Assembly: GCA_035461175.1 (NCBI GenBank)
Contig: DATHVR010000002.1
Span: 1 to 45,971, forward strand
Origin: DATHVR01 sp035461175
Lineage (GTDB): Bacteria > Actinomycetota > Acidimicrobiia > Spongiisociales > ZC4RG35
Direction of reading: 5' to 3'
Length of the DNA stretch: 45,971 bases
A program made the position numbers and the translations under genes. Under the pieces are notes generated by a model, which saw only the letters and a program-made list of their open reading frames with translations, made no database searches and was not told the DNA's origin. Below, in pieces: positions 7,765 to 14,948 of this stretch; within the stretch, counting starts at the first letter, position 1; the number at the start of each line of letters is the position of its first letter.

Positions 7765-8909
7765 CCTGCTGCCTGTCGCTCGCGTTCTGACCTCTGGAGT
7801 CGCTCGATGATCTCAACCAGGGTCTCCACTCTGACCACGCCCCGGTATGAACCGTCGGGGTTCACACAGCAGGCCGTGCCTACCGCCGACTGGAGCATCT
7901 TCTCGAGAGCGTCACGTAACGTGTCCTCCGGCTCAACGGTCACCCGAACGGCCTTCCCGGCTGCCTTGAGGTCGCCCACGTCCTGGAGAGACCGGTGATT
8001 CAACCATCTCTGGGGCCGGCTCTCGTCGTCCAGGTAGAGCACCCAGCCTCCATCCGATGACTCGAGAGCTCGAAGCACTTCGTCCCTCGTTGTCGGATCC
8101 TTGACTGTCACGACGTCATCGAGCTCGATGTCGCGAGTGCGCATCAGGTTGAGGCCCTTCAGCGTGGCGCCGGAGCCCAGGAAGTCCTCCACGAACTTGT
8201 CGGCAGGTCCGGCCAGGATGGCCTCCGGCGTGTCATGCTGGGCGATGACAGACTGTTCCTTGAGAATCGCAATCCGATCACCCATCTTGATCGCTTCATC
8301 GATGTCGTGGGTGACGAACACGATCGTCTTCTTGAGCTCGGCCTGGAGACGCAAGAATTCGTTCTGAAGGCGGTCACGGGCGATGGGGTCCACGGCACCG
8401 AAAGGCTCGTCCATGAGCAACACGGGTGGGTCGGCTGCCAAGGCCCTCGCCACGCCCACTCGCTGGGCCTGACCCCCCGAGAGTTCTTTCGGGTAGCGAT
8501 CGCGATAGATTTCCGGCTCCATCCCCACGACGTCGAGCAACTCGTCGATTCGCTGAGAGATCTCTTCTTTTTTCCAGCCGACCAGCTCGGGAACGGTGGC
8601 GATGTTCTCAGCGATGGTCCGATGGGGGAACAAGCCGATCTGCTGGATGACATAACCGATCCGCCGTCGGAGCTTGTCTGGGTTGACATGGGTCACGTCC
8701 TCGCCATCGAACATGATCGTGCCCCCTGAGGGCTCGATCATTCGGTTGATCAGCCTGAGCGTGGTGGATTTGCCACACCCCGAGGGTCCCACCAGGACGA
8801 GGATTTCGCCGCGCTTGATGTCGAGATTCAGCTCTTTGACCGCGGGAATGTCGGTTCCCGGGTAGGTCTTAGAGACGTTGTCGAGATGGATGAGCGTGTC
8901 GTCGGCCAT
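7761..8909 (-). CDS. OpuCA-type ABC transporter ATPase with C-terminal CBS domains
   Basis: The 382-residue protein powers the importer by ATP hydrolysis at the inner face of the membrane. Walker A is at residues 41-49 (GPSGCGKST), the Q-loop near 89-90, the ABC signature LSGGQ at 143-147, Walker B LLMDEP at 164-169, and the switch His in VTHD. Residues about 260-375 are a tandem CBS pair, which in OpuA-type systems senses ionic strength or nucleotides and gates transport. A GATAGGAG ribosome binding site precedes the ATG inside the end of the upstream permease gene, with 7 bases between the genes. The CBS pair supports assignment to the osmoprotectant class and not to methionine or nitrate uptake. 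Confidence 0.93.
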   Translation of the reverse strand: MADDTLIHLDNVSKTYPGTDIPAVKELNLDIKRGEILVLVGPSGCGKSTTLRLINRMIEPSGGTIMFDGEDVTHVNPDKLRRRIGYVIQQIGLFPHRTIAENIATVPELVGWKKEEISQRIDELLDVVGMEPEIYRDRYPKELSGGQAQRVGVARALAADPPVLLMDEPFGAVDPIARDRLQNEFLRLQAELKKTIVFVTHDIDEAIKMGDRIAILKEQSVIAQHDTPEAILAGPADKFVEDFLGSGATLKGLNLMRTRDIELDDVVTVKDPTTRDEVLRALESSDGGWVLYLDDESRPQRWLNHRSLQDVGDLKAAGKAVRVTVEPEDTLRDALEKMLQSAVGTACCVNPDGSYRGVVRVETLVEIIERLQRSERERQAAG

Positions 8910-8916
8910 TGTGCTC

Positions 8917-9564
8917 CTATCGGATTCCGGGAGAGGTAGTAGCGCGTTTCACTGCGATGAACACCGCGTCAATGACGAGAGCCAAGATGATGATGAAGAT
9001 CGTCCCCACCAGGATCGACTCGGTCGAGTTCGGCGCGCCCAGACGGGATAGCCCGGACTTGATGAAATCACCCAGGCCCCCACCGGCTACCAGCGTGGCG
9101 ATCGCAGCAATGCCGGCCACGATGAGGGAAGAGACCCGTATCCCGGTGAGGATCACAGGCCATGCCAAAGGCAGTTGGATCTTGAGTAGGCGCTCGTTAT
9201 TCGAGAGTCCCATACCCCGTGCGGATTCGATCACGGCCGGACTCACCCCCGCCAAGCCAGTCACAGTGTTGCGGGCGATAGGGAGGAGTGCGTACATCGT
9301 GAGGGCGATGAAGGGTCCCCAGAAGCCGAGCCCGACGATCGGGATGAATAGGGCAAAGAGACCGAAGGACGGGATGGTCAGGAAGACCGCGTAGATTCCC
9401 AGCACCACCTCACGTGCGACGGGGCGATTGCGCACCAGGATGCCGGTTCCGACACCGATGATGGTGGCGACCACGATCACCGACACGATGTAGATGGCGT
9501 GCTCGATGGTGCCCTGAATCACGTTGTCCCATCGGCTGTTCAGGAAGTCTAAGAAATTCGCCAT
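8917..9564 (-). CDS. OpuC-type betaine/quaternary amine ABC transporter permease (first permease)
   Basis: The 215-residue protein is a short BPD_transp_1 permease of the OpuCB type, with about five or six membrane spans and the cytoplasmic loop ESARGMGLSNNERLLKIQLPL that docks on the ATPase. Size and motif match the usual ~210-residue family. It lies between the substrate-binding protein gene (61 bases upstream, with a strong hairpin in the gap) and the ATPase gene. Confidence 0.92.
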   Translation of the reverse strand: MANFLDFLNSRWDNVIQGTIEHAIYIVSVIVVATIIGVGTGILVRNRPVAREVVLGIYAVFLTIPSFGLFALFIPIVGLGFWGPFIALTMYALLPIARNTVTGLAGVSPAVIESARGMGLSNNERLLKIQLPLAWPVILTGIRVSSLIVAGIAAIATLVAGGGLGDFIKSGLSRLGAPNSTESILVGTIFIIILALVIDAVFIAVKRATTSPGIR

Positions 9565-9585
9565 GAGAGGATCACTGAGTGAGCG

Positions 9586-9615
9586 TGGGGGAGATCACCC
9601 TTGTGATCTCCCCCA
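9586..9615 (-). terminator. Strong intercistronic hairpin between the binding-protein and permease genes
   Basis: TGGGGGAGATCAC at 9586-9598 pairs perfectly with GTGATCTCCCCCA at 9603-9615 around a 4-base loop, a 13-bp stem. It lies after the stop of the binding-protein gene and before the start of the permease gene, and no long T-tract follows. It is probably a leaky terminator or mRNA 3'-end stabiliser that keeps the binding protein in excess over the membrane subunits, as is common in ABC importer operons. Confidence 0.75.
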
Positions 9616-9625
9616 AGAGCTCATC

Positions 9626-10579
9626 TCAGCCGGTCAACCCGATCTCCTCGAGATAGGAGGCGGCTACAGCCTCCGGTGTTTCGCCTTCGAAAGACACCCG
9701 GGTGTTCAACTCTGTCATCTTCTCCTGGGTGAGTCCGTTGAGGATCTCGTCGGCGATGGCATCGAAAGCCTCAGGCGCCTCCTGATACTTCTCATCTCGG
9801 ATATTCATCGAGATGTTGTAAAGGATCATCACGTCCGGATCCTCGACCAGGGTGATGTCGAGGCCGCCAATACGTCCATCGGTCGTGAACACCTCTCCGA
9901 AGTCACATTGGTTCTCGTTGGTCTGTGTGTAGATCGGACCGGTATCGAGAATCTGGATCTGACTGTCCGGAACCTCGTAGCCAGTGGCCTCCTCGAAGAG
10001 GATCAGACCGTCCGCCCGATCCGGGAACTCCGATTCGAGACACAAGGTGGCGTCGGGATTGGCTTCCAGATAGTCGGCCATACTCTGGAAGTCGTACGCT
10101 TCACCGCCGTTCTCTTCGGTCACTGCCGGACTCGACACAAAACCGTAGGTGTTGTTGAACGGTGCCCGACCCAGCCAGTGGATGTCATTCTCCTCCAGAT
10201 CCTGGGCACGCACCGCTTCGGTGAGTTCCTGAGGATCGTTGCTGGGGGACTCCTCGTTAGCGAGGTGTTCGGCCCATCCGGTTCCGTTGTACTCCATGTA
10301 CACATCGATCTCGCCCGACAGTAGGGCAGAGCGAGCCACCTGGGTCCCGCCGAGGTCAACCCGGTCGGTCACGTTGGCACCCTCGGCCTCGAAGGCCTGA
10401 ACCATGATCTGGCCGAGGACCAACTGCTCGTCGAAGTCCTTTGAGCCCACAGTTATGTCGATTCCCGAGAGACGGCCTTCGCCGCCTTCGCTGCCGCCGT
10501 TGTCGTCACCGCAGGCGGCGACGACCATGGCGAGCACAGTGATGAGGGTGATCGAACGCGCCCATCGTTTGAGGGTCAT
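9626..10579 (-). CDS. OpuCC/ProX-type substrate-binding lipoprotein for quaternary amines
   Basis: The 317-residue protein has a basic N-terminus, a hydrophobic signal segment and a lipobox ending at C23 (VVAAC), so it should be a lipid-anchored receptor outside the membrane. The mature body begins with the family start ITVGSKDFDEQLVLGQI and contains the VDLGGTQVARSALLSGEIDVYMEYNGT segment typical of OpuCC/OsmX proteins, whose ligands include glycine betaine, choline and carnitine. A purine-rich GAGAGGAAG site precedes the ATG. It is the first gene of the importer operon, downstream of two operator-like palindromes. Its base composition is markedly lower in GC than the flanking catabolic genes (for example 26 of 60 at 9781-9840). 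Confidence 0.93.
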   Translation of the reverse strand: MTLKRWARSITLITVLAMVVAACGDDNGGSEGGEGRLSGIDITVGSKDFDEQLVLGQIMVQAFEAEGANVTDRVDLGGTQVARSALLSGEIDVYMEYNGTGWAEHLANEESPSNDPQELTEAVRAQDLEENDIHWLGRAPFNNTYGFVSSPAVTEENGGEAYDFQSMADYLEANPDATLCLESEFPDRADGLILFEEATGYEVPDSQIQILDTGPIYTQTNENQCDFGEVFTTDGRIGGLDITLVEDPDVMILYNISMNIRDEKYQEAPEAFDAIADEILNGLTQEKMTELNTRVSFEGETPEAVAASYLEEIGLTG

Positions 10580-10693
10580 CGTTTCTTCCTCTCGTTTGCT
10601 TACTTTGTGAATCCGGCCGGTACTGCGGCAGAAAGCACTAGGGGGACCCTAGAAGCCGGATACCAGCCGATGCCCCGGATAGTGGGGTATTTG

Positions 10694-10728
10694 ATTCCAC
10701 CATACGGGGCGGCACCGCATCGTGGAAA
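10694..10728 (-). promoter_or_regulatory. Paired operator-like palindromes upstream of the importer operon
   Basis: Two 17-bp sites with TTCC-N7-GGAA layout, ATTCCACCATACGGGGC (10694-10710) and GCACCGCATCGTGGAAA (10712-10728), have centres 18 bp apart. Both resemble GTTCCGTATCGTGGAAC at 17609-17625, and the pair is spaced exactly like the pair at 17591-17625. They sit 115-149 bases upstream of the binding-protein start codon. The form is reminiscent of IclR-family operators, which is an inference. Confidence 0.65.
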
Positions 10729-10782
10729 TGTGCGGATACCAATTAGCCATGCTAACGGGCCGTCCCGGACGAGGGCCGACTA

Positions 10783-13209
10783 TCAGCCCCGCATCCGGCT
10801 GCCGGACGGATCCCAGACCGGGTCTTGCACAATCCGGGCCGGGTGCTCGACGCCCTCGACCAGCACTGTCAGCTCCTGCTTGGAGCCGGCCGGCGCCGGG
10901 TCGACCCAGGCGAATGCCAGGGCGGCTCCTACTGAGTAACCGAAGGCGGCCGAAGTGACGTACCCCACTACGGCGCCGTCCGCCAGCACGGGTTCGTTGC
11001 CGAGGGCATCGTCGCCGTCGAGCCGCAGACAGACCAGGGTGGCGCCGGGCTCGGACCGGCGCCGGGCGGCGGCTCCGGCACCCACGAAACCGTCATCCGG
11101 GCGCAGGGTCCAGCCGAGACCGGCGGAGTAGGGGTCGTGCTCGGTGTGGATATCGACCCCCCACAGGCGGTATCCCTTCTCCAGCCGGAGCGAGTCCATC
11201 GCCCCCGATCCCGCCATGATCGCTCCCATCCGATTTGCCACCCGCCACAACTGATCGAACACGACCAGGGCCTGGTCGACCGGGAAGTGGATTTCGTATC
11301 CTGCCTCGCCCACATACGAGATCCGCATGGCATAGGCGGGCACCGGACCGATCTCGATCCATCGCCCCCGGAAGTAACTCAGGGCCAGGGGAGCTCCCAG
11401 GACCTCCTCCATGACCGCGGGAGCGTCCGGTCCCCACAACCCCAGGGCGGTGTAGGCATCGGAGATGTCGTGCACGATCGGCCGGCGACCAGCGACATGG
11501 CTCCTGACCCAGGCCAGATCCTGGGGACGGGTGCCCTCTCCCACGAACATCCAGTACCGGTCACCGGCCAGACGCGCCACGGCGAGATCCCGCTTGATCC
11601 CGCCCCCGGGCGTCAACCACGTCGTGTAGACCACCCGCCCCGGATCCATGTCCATCCGGCTCGCACACAGGTAGGCGACGAACTCCTCCGCCCCGTCTCC
11701 ACTCACCTCGAGGATCGACAGGCCGGTCAGGTCGAAGAGGCCGGCTCCCTCGCGAACGGCGAGGTGCTCGGCGCCACAGATCGGAGACCAGTGGCGTGAA
11801 GCCCACTCGTTCCGGGCGGGGATACGCTCCCCGTACCTATCCAGAAGTGAGCGGTTGACGCCGTACCAGGCAGGGAGTTCGATTCCGGCAAAGGGCCGGT
11901 ATTCGGGTTCGAACTGGTCCAATCGGGGCTGGAACGGCGAGAGCCTGACCTGGCGAGGCGCCGACGGGGGTTCGTTGGGATGGTGGATCTCGTAGACCTC
12001 GGCGTAGTTCTTGTTCCCCGCCGTCTCCACGAACCACCGCGTCGTCTGGTGGGCGTGGAAGCGGTCGATCGAGGCCTGATACAGGTCCCATTCGCTCTGA
12101 CCCGAGTCGATCAGTTCGGCGACCGACTTCCCCACCCCGCCGGCGTGGGTGATCCAGGAGGCAACCGCCAGCCACAACCCGCCCAGTTGGGCCTGGCCGA
12201 TGATCGGCATGCCGTCGATGCTGAAGGCGAACATCCCGTTGAAGGCCCGGGTCAGGTCGGGGGCGGGAGGAAGCGCCGGAAGGATCTCGCGGGCCAACTC
12301 CCAGGCCGGGGCGAAGTGCTCGGGGGTGAAGGGACGCTCGGCGGTCTCGCCGATCGCCTCCGGCCGAACCGGGAGCGGGGCGTGGTGGTAGCTCCCCACT
12401 CCGAGACGGTCCCAATGGTGGCGGTAATAGAGGGCTGCGTCGAGGTCACGCACCGTCGGCACCGTGACCTCATGATCAGGATCGGCGGGATCGAAGCCGT
12501 CGAGAACCGGCCCGGTTTCGACGTACTGGTGCTGATAGGCCAGCAGCGGCAGAGGCTGGATGCGCCGCCGCATGGGCAGAGCCCAGATGTTCGTGCACAG
12601 TACGACCCGCTCGGTCTCGATCCGCTCTCCGGTGGCGGTGACGACGGCTTCCACGTGGGTCGCCCCGTCCACGTCCACTATCTCGGTACGGCCCTGCACC
12701 CACACCCTCCCGGTGGCCTGGGCGTCCCGCAGCAGGGCAGCAGTCACGTTGACACCCGAGATGATGGCGCTGTCGGGGATATAGAGGCCGCCCTCGATCG
12801 GCCCGGCATCGAGATACGGGACCAGGCCCACCACTCCGGAGGGATCGAGGAGAGCGGTCTCGGCCCCCAAGGCGAGCGCTTCGCCCTGTTCCCGCACCAG
12901 GTCAGCCATCCGTTCGCGGGTGCGGGCCAGTTCGATGCTGCCGACCGGGTTGTAGGTATGACGCCGATCGTCGAAGGGGGCCAGTCGCCGGTACAGGTCC
13001 GTGGAGTAGAACGACATCCGGGCGAGAAGCCGGTTGTGAGACATCGCCACCACCCCGCCGGGGGCATGCGACGTCGAGCCCGGATTGTGAGGGATCTCTC
13101 CCTTGTCGACCACCAGGATGTCGTCGTGGCCGAGAAGAGCCAGGTGATAGGCGGTGGCCGCCCCGACGATCCCGGCCCCTACCACGACGGTGGCGACCCG
13201 TTGGATCAT
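10783..13209 (-). CDS. Dimethylglycine/sarcosine dehydrogenase-like flavoprotein with GcvT domains, paralogue 1
   Basis: The 808-residue protein has an N-terminal Rossmann FAD motif (GAGIVGAATAYHLA), the STSHAPGG segment whose His matches the covalent FAD site of dimethylglycine and sarcosine dehydrogenases, a DAO fold to about residue 360, a linker (FAO_M) domain, then GCV_T and a C-terminal barrel domain with the YVGEAGYEIHFP signature. Family members oxidatively remove an N-methyl group, hand electrons to ETF, and let the GcvT domain load the one-carbon unit onto THF as 5,10-methylene-THF. It is the last gene of the operon that starts at 17456 and lies 34 bases after etfA. Whether it prefers dimethylglycine or sarcosine cannot be told from sequence. 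Confidence 0.88.
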   Translation of the reverse strand: MIQRVATVVVGAGIVGAATAYHLALLGHDDILVVDKGEIPHNPGSTSHAPGGVVAMSHNRLLARMSFYSTDLYRRLAPFDDRRHTYNPVGSIELARTRERMADLVREQGEALALGAETALLDPSGVVGLVPYLDAGPIEGGLYIPDSAIISGVNVTAALLRDAQATGRVWVQGRTEIVDVDGATHVEAVVTATGERIETERVVLCTNIWALPMRRRIQPLPLLAYQHQYVETGPVLDGFDPADPDHEVTVPTVRDLDAALYYRHHWDRLGVGSYHHAPLPVRPEAIGETAERPFTPEHFAPAWELAREILPALPPAPDLTRAFNGMFAFSIDGMPIIGQAQLGGLWLAVASWITHAGGVGKSVAELIDSGQSEWDLYQASIDRFHAHQTTRWFVETAGNKNYAEVYEIHHPNEPPSAPRQVRLSPFQPRLDQFEPEYRPFAGIELPAWYGVNRSLLDRYGERIPARNEWASRHWSPICGAEHLAVREGAGLFDLTGLSILEVSGDGAEEFVAYLCASRMDMDPGRVVYTTWLTPGGGIKRDLAVARLAGDRYWMFVGEGTRPQDLAWVRSHVAGRRPIVHDISDAYTALGLWGPDAPAVMEEVLGAPLALSYFRGRWIEIGPVPAYAMRISYVGEAGYEIHFPVDQALVVFDQLWRVANRMGAIMAGSGAMDSLRLEKGYRLWGVDIHTEHDPYSAGLGWTLRPDDGFVGAGAAARRRSEPGATLVCLRLDGDDALGNEPVLADGAVVGYVTSAAFGYSVGAALAFAWVDPAPAGSKQELTVLVEGVEHPARIVQDPVWDPSGSRMRG

Positions 13210-13243
13210 CGCCGCTTCCGGGGCGCCGGCAGTGAATGGTCGG

Positions 13244-14200
13244 TCAGGAGCGTTGGCGGATCTCTTCCACTATGGCCGGCACCACCTCGGCCACGTCGCC
13301 GATGAGGGCGTAGTCGGCCTTGGTGACCATCGGCGCCTCGGGGTCGGTGTTGATAGCGATCACTTGCTTGGAGGCCATCATCCCCACCCAGTGCTGGATC
13401 GCCCCGGAGATTCCGCAGGCGATGTACACGTCGGGAGCCACCCGGGTTCCGGTCTGACCGACCTGGTCGGAGTGAGGACGCCAGCCGTTGTTGGTGGCCA
13501 CCCGCGAGCAGCCGATCGCCCCACCCAACAGGCCGGCCAGCTCCTCCAGAGGCGCAAAACCCTCGGGACCGCCCACCCCGCGCCCCCCGCTCACCACCAC
13601 GGGGGCGGTGGTCAGGGTGATCCCGGCCGGGACGGTGACCCGGTCGACCACCCGGGAGACGACGTGACGATCCTCCAGGTCGGGAGTGAAATCGGACACC
13701 GGCGAATCGCCCTCGAGCGGGGCAGGTGGAAAGGCGTGAGGAGCCGCCGAGAGCAGACGCACGGCGGCCGACAGATGTGCCTCCTCGAGGAGGCTGCCGC
13801 CCCAGCGGACCCGCTCCAGCACCCACGGGTCCTCGCCCGTGCTCACCGCGGTGACGTTGGCCGCCATCGGGAGATCGGCCAGGGCGGCGACGTGGGCAAG
13901 CACTTCGTTCCCCCGTTCGGTCCCGGGAGCCACGACCGCCACCGGGGTTGCTGCCCCTACCAGTTGGACGAGCGCCTCGCCCCACCCTTCGGGGGCGTAA
14001 TCGGTCAACAGTGGGTGCTCCACTCGCCACGTGGCATCCACCGCCACCCCCAACATCACCGACTCCGAGCCAGCCCCGATCACCACTCCGTCCAGCGACG
14101 TGTCGAGGTCGTCGGCCAGGCTTCTACCCAGCGTCAGCGCCTGGCGAGCCAACTCGGACACCTCACCCCGGTCGTGATCGATCAGCACCAGGACGCTCAC
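13244..14200 (-). CDS. etfA: Electron transfer flavoprotein alpha subunit
   Basis: The 318-residue protein is the ETF subunit that holds FAD. The C-terminal FAD domain shows the family signature: GGRGVGG, the SRVATNNGW segment, QVGQTGTRVAPDVYIACGIS and GAIQHWVGM, then INTDPEAP and ADYALIGD. It takes electrons from flavoprotein dehydrogenases and passes them to ETF:quinone oxidoreductase. The start is a GTG that overlaps the etfB stop by 4 bases (GTGA). Being placed between two dehydrogenases of the dimethylglycine/sarcosine type, it is very likely a dedicated acceptor for them. An ETF:quinone oxidoreductase gene is not in the window. Confidence 0.95.
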   Translation of the reverse strand: MSVLVLIDHDRGEVSELARQALTLGRSLADDLDTSLDGVVIGAGSESVMLGVAVDATWRVEHPLLTDYAPEGWGEALVQLVGAATPVAVVAPGTERGNEVLAHVAALADLPMAANVTAVSTGEDPWVLERVRWGGSLLEEAHLSAAVRLLSAAPHAFPPAPLEGDSPVSDFTPDLEDRHVVSRVVDRVTVPAGITLTTAPVVVSGGRGVGGPEGFAPLEELAGLLGGAIGCSRVATNNGWRPHSDQVGQTGTRVAPDVYIACGISGAIQHWVGMMASKQVIAINTDPEAPMVTKADYALIGDVAEVVPAIVEEIRQRS

Positions 14201-14946
14201 AGCACCCCCAGTCTTTCCAGGACATCGACCACAGCCGCCGGTCCTTCCAGGATCTCGGTCCTCACCTCCTGTTGGGGGGGTTCTTTCATGCGCACCATGG
14301 TCAGGCCCCCCGCCACCAGCTGTGGCTGGTGGCGGCCTATCTCCAGCTTCTTCGACTTGAGACGTCCGGACAGCGTCGGGTACCGGGGCAGGGCGATACC
14401 TTCCTTCACGGCCAGCACCGCCGGCAACGGCAGCCGGTATACCTCGAATCCGGCCGAGGTCTCACGTCTCACCACCACGGCGCCATCCTCTACCTCGATC
14501 CCCTTGACCCCCGATACCACCGGCCGGTTGAGGGAATGCGCCACCCGGATCCCGACCTGGAAGCCTCCCGAGTCGGCCGACTCGTTGCCGAACAGGATCA
14601 GGTCGAAGGATCCGTCCTCCTCCATTTCCTGAATGGCGGAGAGGAGGCCCGCCGCCGTCGCCTGGGGGTCGAGGTCCGCCCCGTCGGTGGGAACCAGCGC
14701 GGCCGAGTCGACGCCTACCGAGGCGGCGTAGCGAAGTTGTTCCTCGGCCTCCTCTGGCCCCAGGGTGAGGACGGTCACCGAGCCCCCATGGGTCTCCTTG
14801 AGTTGGATGGCGGCCTCGACCGCGCACTCCTCGTGGGGGCTGGTAGTGAACGAGAGGTGAGCGGTCTCGATGGCGCGGGCATCCGGGGTGAGCGTGATGC
14901 GGGCTCCCGGGGCAGGTACTCGCTTGACGCAGACCAGGATGCGCAC
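14197..14946 (-). CDS. etfB: Electron transfer flavoprotein beta subunit
   Basis: The 249-residue protein has the ETF beta fold, beginning RILVCVKRVP, with the AMP-binding/adenine-nucleotide region GNESADSGGFQVGIRVA and the recognition-loop area VLAVKEGIALPRYPTLSGRLKSKK that in homologues docks on the partner dehydrogenase. The start is GTG, 2 bases after the stop of the upstream flavoprotein gene, and its stop overlaps the etfA start. Together EtfB and EtfA form a heterodimer in the cytoplasm. Confidence 0.95.
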   Translation of the reverse strand: MRILVCVKRVPAPGARITLTPDARAIETAHLSFTTSPHEECAVEAAIQLKETHGGSVTVLTLGPEEAEEQLRYAASVGVDSAALVPTDGADLDPQATAAGLLSAIQEMEEDGSFDLILFGNESADSGGFQVGIRVAHSLNRPVVSGVKGIEVEDGAVVVRRETSAGFEVYRLPLPAVLAVKEGIALPRYPTLSGRLKSKKLEIGRHQPQLVAGGLTMVRMKEPPQQEVRTEILEGPAAVVDVLERLGVL

Positions 14947-14948
14947 CG

